Source: Oehlia diaphana (lineage: Eukaryota; Glomeromycota; Glomeromycetes; Glomerales; Glomeraceae). Taken from it: DNA of 10,493 bases. How positions within the stretch are numbered: position 1 is the stretch's first letter; the number at the start of each line of letters is the position of its first letter. A program made the translations under genes and the position numbers. The notes under the pieces were generated by a model that saw nothing but the letters and a program-made list of their open reading frames with translations, was not told the DNA's origin and searched no databases. The stretch lies in assembly GCA_003833135.1 (NCBI GenBank), contig QZLH01000503.1, positions 17,777 through 28,269 on the forward strand, written 5' to 3'. Of the stretch, positions 1-10,308 are shown piece after piece.

Positions 1-58
1 CCTATTTGTCACACACTATACATCACATGATTAATTTCGGCCAAATTTTTATAACGCT

Positions 59-81
59 GGCCAAAATATCCTTTTTTGGCC
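59..81. repeat. 8-bp perfect hairpin, GGCCAAAA / TTTTGGCC
   Basis: The arms at 59-66 (GGCCAAAA) and 74-81 (TTTTGGCC) are exact reverse complements separated by 7 nt. A related word, TTCGGCCAAATTTT, lies just to the left at 35-50, and a TTCC..GGAA-type word follows near 168-175. Confidence 0.7.
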
Positions 82-187
82 TTTAAGGTAACGTTACACA
101 ATCCAAAAAAGGCAATTTTATTTTTTAGCAAAATTCAAGTTTTAGTTACACAAAACTTCCAAAAATGGAAATTATTTGACGATCTTT

Positions 188-205
188 TAATTCCGGCCGG
201 AATTA
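188..205. repeat. 18-bp perfect palindrome TAATTCCGGCCGGAATTA
   Basis: The 18 bases are their own reverse complement, with a wholly G+C core of eight bases in a region that is otherwise mostly A and T. Such a site could be the end or centre of a small foldback transposon, or a binding site for a dimeric zinc-cluster (CCG...CGG-type) regulator. Neither can be settled here. Confidence 0.75.
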
Positions 206-210
206 TAAAA

Positions 211-218
211 TCACGTGA
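211..218. promoter_or_regulatory. TCACGTGA, E-box-like palindrome
   Basis: This is a perfect 8-bp palindrome with a CACGTG core, the usual target of bHLH factors such as Cbf1 or Pho4 in fungi. It lies 6 bp right of the 188-205 palindrome. No gene start is visible nearby; a gene beyond the left edge could use it. An identical 8-mer occurs at 6155-6162. Confidence 0.3.
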
Positions 219-376
219 CACTGGCGATGCATGGCCATGGCGATAAAAAACAAAACCCAAAAATCAAATATTTATTTACAATTAATTAATTATATTAATG
301 CAAAAAGTTTATACGTTTAAGCTACTGTACTTTATAACTTTTAAACATATTTTAAGAATTAAGATATGCATGTTAT

Positions 377-715
377 GGGTATCTGATATGTTGCTAAAGT
401 ATAAAAAAATGTGCTGATATATATATATCATCTAATCGATAATATGTAATAATATATAAAAAAATAAATAAATATTGCACACATTGGGTATTTGATATGT
501 ATAAGATAGATCATTGATATTTATCAGGGTCCGACAGGTATATTAGTGACTATTAGAAGGGATATTGGGAGTCTGAAATTTATATTTTTGGAAGTATACG
601 TTTATGGAAAAAAATCAGGTATATGATATGTTACTGGGTTGGAAAACTATCTGATATGTACCCAATATGTGGAGTATTATAAAATATGAATCATACACAT
701 ATCAGGTACCTGATA
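377..715. repeat. Dispersed GGTATCTGATATG-type repeat, four direct copies and one inverted
   Basis: Copies of a 14-base motif occur at 377-390 (GGGTATCTGATATG), 486-499 (GGGTATTTGATATG), 617-630 (AGGTATATGATATG) and 645-658 (AACTATCTGATATG). An inverted copy lies at 698-710 (CATATCAGGTACC). Spacing is irregular (109, 131 and 28 bases between starts), so this is not a simple tandem array. It looks like an old element or a set of binding-site-like words. No open frame accompanies it. Confidence 0.6.
700..715. repeat. 16-bp perfect palindrome TATCAGGTACCTGATA
   Basis: The palindrome is exact, formed where one inverted and one direct copy of the GGTATCTGATA-type repeat meet head to head around GGTACC. 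It lies at the right end of the 377-715 repeat group and may mark an end or the centre of a foldback unit. Confidence 0.7.
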
Positions 716-1206
716 AATCTTTTTTTGACCAGTAAAATTTACTATATTTAAATATTACATTATTCTCTCCATCTATTTGTCAATTATATATTCTATTTGG
801 TTTGTCAAATACTGTATTTTTGCAAACTTTTTGTGATGTCTCTTATTTAATTAGATTTTTTTAAAAATATGAAATAATTGCTTGCCTTACTATTCCACTT
901 TATTGATTTTATGGCTGGTTTCATACTTTTTTTTATTTTTTTAACTCTGTTAAAAGTAAGAATCATTTTTTTGTTTAGTTAAATTTGTATAGAAGGTTTA
1001 TTTTAATTATTTGCAATTTAGACAAATTTTTAATTATATGTGGTTAATTAATGACTTGAAATTTTGAATTACCAGATTCATTTAGTAAATAAATAGATGT
1101 TTAAGTGTGTTTTACTGACTCACTTTTACATATATACTGTTAATTATTATAATATTTTATAATTTAAATTATAATAATATAATAATATTTGTTATAGTTA
1201 ACGATG
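716..1206. other. Gene-free AT-rich stretch, including the MRM1 3' flank
   Basis: This region lies downstream of the MRM1 stop codon on the minus strand and must contain its 3' UTR and polyadenylation site. It is made of long T runs and AT repeats (for example ATAATATAATAATA near 1173-1190). I see no coding frame, RNA gene or clear repeat. Many A-rich words on the minus strand could serve as poly(A) signals, so none can be singled out. Confidence 0.6.
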
Positions 1207-2890
1207 TTAGATTTTACTACTAAAAAATCCATGCAATAATATTGCAGTAGCAGCATTTACATTTAATGAATCTATATATTTAGACTTCTTTGTATTTGGT
1301 GATAATATATGCAATAAATAATGACAGGTATTCAAAATATTTGGACGAAGACCTGTTCCTAAGAAATTTTTTGTATAAGTATATATAATAAATAATATAC
1401 CGTATAAAGTCATGGCTAATCTTTTACCTTCACTTCCAATAACTAAAATCACGGGATGTTTTGATAAAGGATTATTTAATTCATTAATAGATATAGAATT
1501 CTTATTAGAATTATTACTATTAAAATTTGATACTGCCCCATATATAATCCAATTATTTTGTGATGAACAATTTAAAAAATTTGCTAGATTATCAACATCA
1601 TAAACATCCATAAGTTCCAAAGCGCCAGAACTTGCTTTAGATGTGAATGCGGATAATGGTGCACTATAATATATAATTTTGGCTTTTAAACACTTAGACA
1701 CGTTAGGTTTTAATCAAAGATAAATAGTCTAACCTATTCTTTGAACATAAAACAAGCCCATTAACACCGAAAAAGTATGCTGATCTTTTTAATAAAAATG
1801 CGTTAATATCATCTTATTTTATAAAAATAGATTAATAATTCTTTATTTCATACCTAATAATAGCGCCTAAATTCTACATATTAAACGTTCTGATGTTAAA
1901 CGACAGTGAATAATAAAATAATTACATACAGTTGAATAACCTAACCTGTGGATCAACAACTTGATCAAGTGCAAGCCAAAAGGGTAGAGTTCCATTTGAC
2001 GAAATATACGAAATATTTAGAGGAGATTCATATGGTTTGATAACTTGATACCTAGCATGTATTATTTTTTTTACAAGTATCAATAATTTAACGCACAAAA
2101 TTTCTTACATAAAGTTTAACAAAATATTCTAATACATTTTATCGGATTGTCTCCCAAGACATGCAATTTTTATGGGTTTAAGTTTTGAAGCTTTTAAAAT
2201 TATACCCTGAAAAGTTTCAAACACCATATTCAGTGAATTATCAAAGCTATAGAAAGAATTAATTACAATCCTACTTGATGTGGCCTGTCATCCTTTAATA
2301 ATTTGTTTAATTCATCTTTTGCTGCTTTCACGATTGGAATACTTGCTTCATTTGCTAATGATAGAATCTTTTCAGGAATGATTCGACTAAATTTAAATTT
2401 AAATTAATTTTTTATAAATTATGAAAAATATTTGATAAATGAAAATTATACCTTTCTTTTTTACGGAAAACAAAGCTTTCTTGAACGAATAATCGATGAA
2501 ATTTTCTTCGTTTTTGTTCTAGTGCGGGTAATACAACTGAATGACCATATAAATAATCAAAATCTTCCTTTTGTAGTCTAATTTAAATAAAATATGAAAA
2601 ATAATTCTTTTATTCTAAAAAAAAAGTATTTTAACGGTTTATATACTTTGGAGAAGAACGCTTGTAAAGGTCATTTCTATAATTCTTTGTATTTTCTAGT
2701 AGTATATGAACTAATTGAAGCTAAAGGGTTTGAAATATTTAAAAGAACATATACGTCTGGTCTTCATACCAGTCAAGTCGGCTTTATTGTCCCGATGATA
2801 CGCTTTATGGTAGGCAATTAAACTATTCTTTGCCGGTAAATGACTAGAACGTAAAACTAAAGCACTATAATAATTAGGACGTAATAGCAT
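1207..2890 (-). CDS. MRM1: Mitochondrial rRNA 2'-O-ribose methyltransferase, SpoU/MRM1 family
   Basis: SPOUT-fold methyltransferase of the MRM1 type, which uses S-adenosylmethionine to methylate a guanosine ribose in mitochondrial large-subunit rRNA. I infer ten exons: 2890-2755, 2695-2647, 2577-2452, 2386-2275, 2206-2136, 2051-1946, 1873-1854, 1784-1734, 1663-1428 and 1358-1207. They sum to 1059 nt, giving 352 residues, close to human MRM1. In order: an Arg/Ser/Tyr-rich start suited to mitochondrial import (1-35), the substrate-binding-domain word YLYG (70-73), RPHQG (138-142), WLALDQVVDPQNLGAIIRSA (190-209) covering SpoU motif 1 with Asn201 and Arg207, IGSEGTGLR (299-307, motif 2) and DSLNVNAATAILLH (332-345, motif 3). 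The start at 2890 has A at -3. An in-frame ATG at 2923, directly after a TAG, would add 11 residues. The first two exons are the least certain; the rest are strong. The gene follows PFK-2 on the same strand. Confidence 0.92.
1854..1873 (-). other. MRM1: 20-nt micro-exon of MRM1
   Basis: This exon codes for NLGAII plus two bases of the Arg codon, the core of SpoU motif 1. It is bounded by TAG at its acceptor and GTATGA at its donor, with flanking introns of 72 nt (1945-1874) and 69 nt (1853-1785). Its inclusion is required to join ...VVDPQ to SAYFFG in frame. Motif 1 shows that it is real despite its size. Confidence 0.88.
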
Positions 2891-2923
2891 TTTAATTATG
2901 AAGGATATCTCTTGAGAGATCAT

Positions 2924-3050
2924 CTATCAGTTGATAATCAGATAAATGACTGTGATTAAATAAAACGAGTATCTTGATAATTTATTATACATTTATGATA
3001 GTTGTAATGATAAAATTTTTTTTTTTTTTTTTAATGCTTTCTCGATTTCG
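2924..3050. promoter_or_regulatory. Short intergenic region between PFK-2 and MRM1
   Basis: Only about 130 to 160 bp separate the PFK-2 stop (3053-3051) from the MRM1 start (2890 or 2923), both on the minus strand. The gap must therefore hold the PFK-2 3' UTR and the MRM1 promoter. It includes a 17-base T run at 3016-3032, which is A17 in the transcript sense and begins 18 nt after the stop. No TATA-like element can be singled out in such AT-rich sequence. Confidence 0.5.
3016..3032. repeat. 17-base homopolymer T run (A17 on the minus strand)
   Basis: An uninterrupted run of 17 T lies just beyond the PFK-2 stop codon. In the sense of the gene it is a genomic A tract within the 3' UTR. It could act as an A-rich efficiency element for 3' processing and could cause internal oligo-dT priming in cDNA data. 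Its exact length is likely to vary and to be error-prone in assemblies. Confidence 0.8.
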
Positions 3051-5237
<2,187 letters not shown>

Positions 5238-5420
5238 TATTAATTCTAAAATTTCAAGAACCACCCACCTTTTTGGTACATCGTATAGTGTAACCAAATT
5301 GAAAATTGTATTAAATAGAGTTTAGAACTTGTGGCACAAGTGCACAACCGATCCCATTACCCATTAAGCATAAATTTTAGGTATAATTCAACTGTAGGTA
5401 TGAGAAATATTGACAATGTA
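5238..5420 (-). promoter_or_regulatory. Probable PFK-2 promoter and 5' UTR
   Basis: This sequence lies directly upstream of the PFK-2 start. It contains a small G-rich tract in the gene sense (AGGTGGGTGG, 5270-5261) about 24 bases before the ATG. At 5327-5341 it has a 15-base near-perfect palindrome, ACTTGTGGCACAAGT (7-bp arms around one G), followed by GCACAA. Both stand out from the AT-rich background. A regulatory role is inferred from position only. Confidence 0.3.
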
Positions 5421-7139
5421 ACTCTTTTATTTAATAAAAATATATGTTTATACTTTGAATGAGTAACATTATCAATATCAGCTACCCGTAATTCCTTCTT
5501 TAAAAATTTCACTAAATTTTTTCATAATTTAATTTTAAATTATTAAATTATTTAAAGACCAAAAAGAGTCCAACAATTGCAAAAACGGCAACGTAACATC
5601 TAAATATAATACTAAAGAATACAAAACATACTCGACTAAATCAGCTAGCTGCTCCGTATTTTTTTTTTCTTGTAAAAAAAAAAGGATTAAAATAATTCAT
5701 ATTTTACTCATCTTCAATTAAACTAGTAATATTCGATAATGTGAATACAGAGTATATAATAATCCGTAGCTGCTTCCGGCTCTCGAATGAATTAAAAAAT
5801 TTTACATCTTATCATCTGTAGAAAATTCCTTTTTAAATTACTCCGCCAATAATATCAATAATGTCATTTTGTTTCTTTCTAAAATAAATAGGCCAGTTTA
5901 ACGTAAAAAATAAGTAAAAAAGGTAAATGCACAATTTATAAATCAAAGAAGCCAACGCTATTTAAGAGCTCACCTCAGATAATTTTTAAATACATCTTTC
6001 CATTTTCAGTTCCACCAAAAGGAAAATGGACTTTTAAAAAATCTACTCGAATGAAGGGAAGGGTATTTATATATATAATATAAGTAATGTTTTTCATCCA
6101 AGTAAGCAAATACTAATAACGTTACACCATTTTAAAGCATTCTTTTTTATTTTATCACGTGAAAGAATTTGCAATATTTATAAGTCCACATGATTGTCGT
6201 GATGTTCCGAAAATATCTTATTCTTGGTTTAAATGTAAATGTCCATAAAAACAAGATTTATTTTAAAATATTAATTCTGGATTATATGAAAGAGATTCTT
6301 GAATTTATTCTACTAATTCACTTGTTACATAATTCATATGCCACTTTTAATATTCAAAGAATAATTTTCAGCTAATTTTAGAAGTTAAAGATGTTACATA
6401 AATTAATTTCAATATATTTTGTGAAATATTTGATTTTGACGTGTATAAAAGTAAGCGAAACTCTCTGATAACAGATAATATTTATTTAATATTCATCTGT
6501 ATCTAGAAGTCAATATAAATCACGAGATAATAATCAAAAAAGTCAAAGGTAAAACAAGAAGGAACAATTGTTTGTAATAATAATTTGGTTAGAAATCTGT
6601 AAGCCTTAACTAACTGTGATTAACTCTCGGTTTTGATAATAAAGCGTCTAGTATTAATAACGAAGATATTAAATTCAACTCTTAGGTATAAAAGATAATT
6701 TGTAGAAACTAGTTATCGCACGGCTCTATAAGGAAAGTTATGCTGATTATGATCTGCATTAGTACGATAAAATTTCAAACCAATTTCAAACGTACTGTAT
6801 ATCACATTTATTAAAAGATTACATTTATTATACACTAGTTCAATAATAGTCTTTCACTTAGAGATTTGTTTACTATATTAAGTTCAGCAAACAATTTGAA
6901 TTTTTAAAAAAAAGACAAAATTACATGTAGAATCAAATTGAAAATTTTATCTGAATCTGAATTGAAAACATTCAAAAAGAAAATTCTGACTATCTATATG
7001 TATTTACATCTTAAAATCCTAGCCATAATTTTGTACTCAAAATTTAAATTTATAATCAAAACCATTGGATATACAGTGATTATATTTTATTTTTAAGCTC
7101 CCAATAATATGAATGAACTCAAATATATATTACTATTCA
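5421..7139. other. Gene-free AT-rich intergenic region
   Basis: About 1.7 kb lies between the PFK-2 promoter and the 3' end of the VWA pseudogene. I see only AT-rich sequence with short homopolymers, a TCACGTGA at 6155-6162 and a small local duplication (ATTTCAAACCAATTTCAAAC near 6772-6791). A chance open frame at 6190-6375 on the plus strand codes only for AT-rich-type residues and resembles nothing I know. No RNA gene signature such as a tRNA T-loop was found on either strand. Confidence 0.55.
6155..6162. promoter_or_regulatory. Second TCACGTGA palindrome
   Basis: This is identical to the 8-mer at 211-218. It lies about 920 bp upstream of the PFK-2 start and about 980 bp downstream of the VWA pseudogene stop. 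The CACGTG core is a bHLH site in fungi. Distance to the nearest start makes a role in PFK-2 control uncertain. Confidence 0.25.
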
Positions 7140-7399
7140 TTACAAAATGATATTCTTCTTTAGTAAAGCTGGTTTATGTCTTCTTAAACTATCCGCAACA
7201 TAAGTAAAATGGTTAACCAAATTAACTTCATCAATAACACAAGTAAATTGACAGCGTAAAGCAACAGATGAAGTGTTTGGAGAATGATAAGATTGTGCGA
7301 TCTCGGCTATGTGTTTTAATGAACCGGAAGCTTTATTGTTGTTATTACCATTATTGCCATTATTAAGAAACTTTGACGCTGAATCGGAGCCAAAGAGAA

Positions 7400-8257
7400 C
7401 TGTATAAAGATATACCGGAGATCTAGATTCGATTTATATATATGTACAGTACGTATTGAAGATTAATATATCTATATTTACGATAATTTGTTAACAGTTA
7501 AACGTCACTTACTTTTTGTCCTGATTATGTTTACAAATTTGTCAAAGTCTTGGTTTGGGAACACCGCATTCTCCGTCTGACAAGAAGACAATAACGTTTA
7601 CTCTAAATATGAAATACACAGCAAAATTTTCATTGAATAAATAAAATAATATACAAAAAAAAAATTCTATTACTAGAATTGAGCAATAAATGTGTATTAA
7701 TACTTTTTAGGATCAAAACATTTATCGATTAGCTGTCCAGCATTTGCTATTGCTTTATTGTAATTGGTTCCTCCACATGCAGAATATCAAAGCAAATTAT
7801 TTAACATTGCATCTGCATCTTCCAAACTTTGATTTTCGTAAGGCACAATTACTTCATTATTAAAAAGAATAATTGAGACAGTATCTTGAACCTGAGCAGC
7901 CGCTAGATTAGATGTTGATTGCAATTGAGTATGAAGAAAAGAATGGACCTTAAAGATAATGAAAATTACACATAAAATTCTGAAAATTCTTAATCGAATT
8001 AATTTATTAAACGGAAAAAAGTTTACCGCATTATAAACAGCTCCAAGTCTATTATTATGTTTTTCCTTTAAGCGATTATATATTAGCATATTTTTAATTG
8101 ATTTATGATCACTTTGTGTCATTGAACTTGATCTATCTAATACAAGTATAATATGAAAAGCAGTTTCTCGTGTACTTGGATTCTCGCAAGTGAAATGATG
8201 TCCGTCTAGTGAAATATAACCAATACCATTTGGAGGTCCAGAACTGGCCTCTAACAA
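7400..8257 (-). other. VWA domain segment of the pseudogene
   Basis: Exons 8 to 11 carry a recognisable von Willebrand A fold. It has the strand plus metal-ion-dependent adhesion site D-x-S-x-S (DRSSS), NRLGAVYNAV for the first helix, the TVSIILFN strand, the MIDAS Thr in GGTNYN, the VIVFLSDGEC strand with the last MIDAS Asp, and LFGSDS. The three metal-site elements are still encoded although a TGA (7789-7787) and a frameshift (7557-7560) separate them. The domain must have been functional in a recent ancestor. Confidence 0.82.
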
Positions 8258-8385
8258 AGGATGGAAAAGATATAATTCACAATATGAATTTGCATTGCTA
8301 GTTCCTTGTGATTTATGATGAACTTCATCTCAGCATTCATGATCACATTTGCTGAATTCCTGTAATTCCTTAGAAGAATAAGAAT

Positions 8386-8455
8386 CTATTTTTTTTTTAC
8401 GATTATTAATTATAATGTTTGCATCAATTAAATGTTGTTATTAAATCTTTCTTGC
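8386..8455 (-). other. GC-AG intron in the VWA pseudogene
   Basis: Joining AAAG (ending at 8456) to ATTCTTATTC (from 8385) gives GFKDSYS, which fits the family's GFKDPYS word in frame. The intron then starts with GCAAG and ends with AATAG (70 nt). GC followed by AAG is the usual form of a GC-AG donor, so this may be a working variant or a T-to-C change in a GT donor after the gene died. Confidence 0.75.
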
Positions 8456-9833
8456 CTTTAAATCCTGTACGTTCTCATAGCAAATGATGAGATATATAAT
8501 CTTTTTTCTTTTCTGGGTTAGGGCTAATATTTTAAATAATCCCAATTAAATGCCATTCTTATAAGCGGTTATTATCAAAATTAAAGTAAATACCATGAAT
8601 GTGTTGTATATCTTTTCCTTGATTTTCTAATTCACAACTTTTTTGATTTTGACAATAATCTATATGTCAATGTTGACCCAATTCTTTGCAAACCTATTTT
8701 TTAATAATACACATTTTCGACATTAAAACATAGTTAATTAAATATTATATAAATTACGAATTTTGAATTTACCTGACTACATAATACAAAAGTTCCTTTA
8801 TCCCCAATTCTTAGTTTATATCTACAAATAAATTATTATTTAACTTCACTAAATAAATACATTCTATTATATAAAAAATTTACCCCTTATATTCAAATTC
8901 ATCATTTTTAGCGGTAAATTCTGTTTGAATCATATTTCCATGTTTAGTATCATATTTTTGCAGATGCCCATAAGGTAATATATACTAAAAAAGTAAAAAA
9001 AATTGGTAAGAAAACGTTTAGATTCTACTTGGTGATAAACAATCAAAATAAATTTACATAAATAATATTCACAAAATGGACATTTAACATCACAAAAATG
9101 AAAATCATCATGAATATGTGGACCATCATGTTCAAACTTATTAGGAGGAATCTTTTTGCTACATTTCAATTTTTCACTTAATTGTATATACTAATTAATA
9201 ATGAAATTGTTAATTTAATAATGATTATATATAATAAGATTTAGGTGATTAATGATATTAACCTTTGTGAACGTAAATTCTTGAACTTTTCCTTTATATA
9301 CTTCTTCCTGTTTTTGAGGTTCTATATGCACTTTACATATTCCAGGTTGTTCATACTCTCTGAGACATTGATGCTCATTTCTTTAAATAAACGCAAATAA
9401 AACATTAATTTTTCTTTTGTAAAAAATAGAGTCATCTAAAAACACTTAAAACCATTAATAATACCCGCAAAAGTGATCTACAAATAGATCATAAAAAGCA
9501 TAAAAGTGATCATTGACTGAACATTTTCGTTGACAATCTTTTATAGAATATTGAATTGGATAAGTGTCATTTTCGCATTTATGTCTTGTATGTTCTTCTT
9601 CATGTAGTATAATGCATTTATTTGGACATTAATAATATCCTTTATCCGTATTAGTATTAAGACTGCAGGAATCGCTACAATAGTGTCTAGTCAATTGACA
9701 AAGATGATTATCACCTTCGTGTCCAATTTCTTTTGCGCAAAAATTTTGACAATTCCGTTTTTCGTTAAGGTAACATGGTTCCCCACACAAATGGTTTGCT
9801 TTGCTACATGCATGCACTGGTCAGAATAGTCCA

Positions 9834-9871
9834 TTTCGTCCAAATTTCAAATTGACGAATGTTGGACGAAA
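9834..9871. repeat. 10-bp inverted repeat TTTCGTCCAA / TTGGACGAAA
   Basis: The arms at 9834-9843 and 9862-9871 are exact reverse complements with an 18-nt spacer. The left arm is only about 17 bases from the last base that still matches the VWA gene family, so it may mark the edge of an inserted element. Confidence 0.75.
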
Positions 9872-9879
9872 GTTGGTCT

Positions 9880-9974
9880 AATTTTGGCCGATCGTTGCCA
9901 AAAAAATCATCAAAATTATTATTGACGATTTGCACAGTTCACCTGCCATTTGGCAATCACATATCGGCAAAATT
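9880..9974. repeat. Nested imperfect foldback of about 95 nt
   Basis: Three pairs of arms nest within each other. AATTTTGGCCGA (9880-9891) pairs with TCGGCAAAATT (9964-9974) with one missing base. TTGCCAAA (9895-9902) pairs exactly with TTTGGCAA (9949-9956). AAATCATC (9904-9911) pairs with GACGATTT (9924-9931) with one G-T type mismatch. Together they would form one long interrupted hairpin in either strand's RNA, as in a foldback MITE or a small-RNA precursor. Confidence 0.65.
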
Positions 9975-10015
9975 CGTTATTATCAGCAAAAATTTGTTAT
10001 TATCGGCAAAATTCG
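9961..10015. repeat. Three-unit tandem repeat, TTATTATCGGCAAAATTCG type
   Basis: The units are 9961-9976 (partial), 9977-9996 (20 nt, with CAGC for CGGC and one extra A) and 9997-10015 (19 nt). The first unit doubles as the right arm of the nested foldback. The repeat is short and imperfect, consistent with slippage or an internal part of a mobile element. Confidence 0.75.
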
Positions 10016-10308
10016 GAAACAAAACTATTCGTCAAACTTTTAGTTATAAAATATACACAAATCGATCTCGAAACACATTTACGAAAGATTACCAATTTAT
10101 TTCTTTTGAAATGTCAGATTTAGTTTATTCATAATAATAATAACCGATTTTATTCAATAATAAATCAAAACAATTAATTATATATTTATTTTAATAAAAT
10201 TTATTAAATTTACTAAAAAGCAGTCAATATTAAGAAATGAATATTTCACAATAAATCTATCATAAAATGATAAAATGAATAAAATTTCGTCATAAATCTA
10301 TATAAGAT

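Larger units (their letters stand above)
1..250. repeat. Left-edge stretch of hairpins and GC-rich palindromes
   Basis: No coding frame is recognisable here. The stretch stands out from its very AT-rich surroundings because short GGCC- and CCGG-bearing palindromes cluster in it. These are the hairpin at 59-81, the perfect palindrome at 188-205, TCACGTGA at 211-218, CATGGCCATG at 230-239, and GGCGAT twice (223-228 and 239-244). Related words such as TTCGGCCAAATTTT (35-50) and TTGACGAT recur in the repeat cluster near 9880-10015. It may be a degraded mobile or foldback element, or the promoter of a gene beyond the left edge; the sequence does not decide. Confidence 0.45.
7140..9817 (-). pseudogene. 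Decayed, 5'-truncated Cys/His-rich plus VWA-domain protein gene
   Basis: This is the remnant of a large fungal family with a Cys/His-rich, probably zinc-binding middle and a C-terminal von Willebrand A domain; its function is unknown to me. Eleven exons can be traced: 9817-9465, 9380-9263, 9190-9058, 8984-8884, 8821-8773, 8693-8594, 8523-8456, 8385-8027, 7948-7704, 7602-7513 and 7399-7140. Landmarks in order are HLCGEPCYL, CPNKC, DHFCGNEHQC, FTFTK, FHFCDVKCPFCEYY, LPYGHLQ, VCKELG, HIDYC, FSKCDHEC, SYCELYLFHP, GYISLDGHHFTCENP, the MIDAS word DRSSSM, GGTNYN, FLSDGEC, LFGSDS and a TAA at 7142-7140. Decay: in-frame stops at 9631-9629 (TAA), 8669-8667, 8477-8475, 8332-8330 and 7789-7787 (all TGA); phase breaks at the introns 9057-8985 and 8593-8524; and a one-base shift at 7557-7560. 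The N-terminal part is missing beyond 9817, where family similarity ends next to repeats. Assembly error could explain single defects but hardly all of them. Confidence 0.87.
9818..10308. repeat. Repeat-rich intergenic segment with nested foldback
   Basis: This segment lies between the broken 5' end of the VWA pseudogene and the stop of the right-edge gene. It contains a 10-bp inverted repeat (9834-9871), a nested imperfect hairpin (9880-9974) and a three-unit tandem repeat (9961-10015). From 10016 to 10308 it becomes plain AT-rich sequence, which should include the 3' UTR of the right-edge gene. A small foldback element or its remains is the simplest reading. A chance plus-strand open frame at 9859-10134 runs across these repeats and is not a gene. 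Confidence 0.6.

Noticed and set aside
6190..6375. Plus-strand open frame of 61 codons in the large intergenic region
   Set aside because: Its composition is the Ile/Leu/Phe/Lys-rich kind produced by random AT-rich sequence, with no motif, splice context or family resemblance.
7787..8257. Stand-alone small VWA protein
   Set aside because: The frame includes an intron (8026-7949) read through as protein, and the family sequence continues on both sides, so it is part of the larger pseudogene.
7787..8669. TGA read as Trp or selenocysteine, making the VWA gene functional
   Set aside because: The intact PFK-2 gene uses TGG for Trp in the same window. The pseudogene also has a TAA stop and frameshifts that recoding would not repair, and no selenocysteine insertion structure was noticed.
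9629..9817. Stand-alone small Cys-rich secreted protein or effector
   Set aside because: It has no signal peptide, and the same frame continues past the TAA with further family words (CPNKC, DHFCG). It is a broken exon of the larger gene.
9859..10134. Plus-strand open frame of 91 codons
   Set aside because: It runs across the nested hairpin and the tandem repeat, and its product has no recognisable feature. The repeats explain the sequence better.
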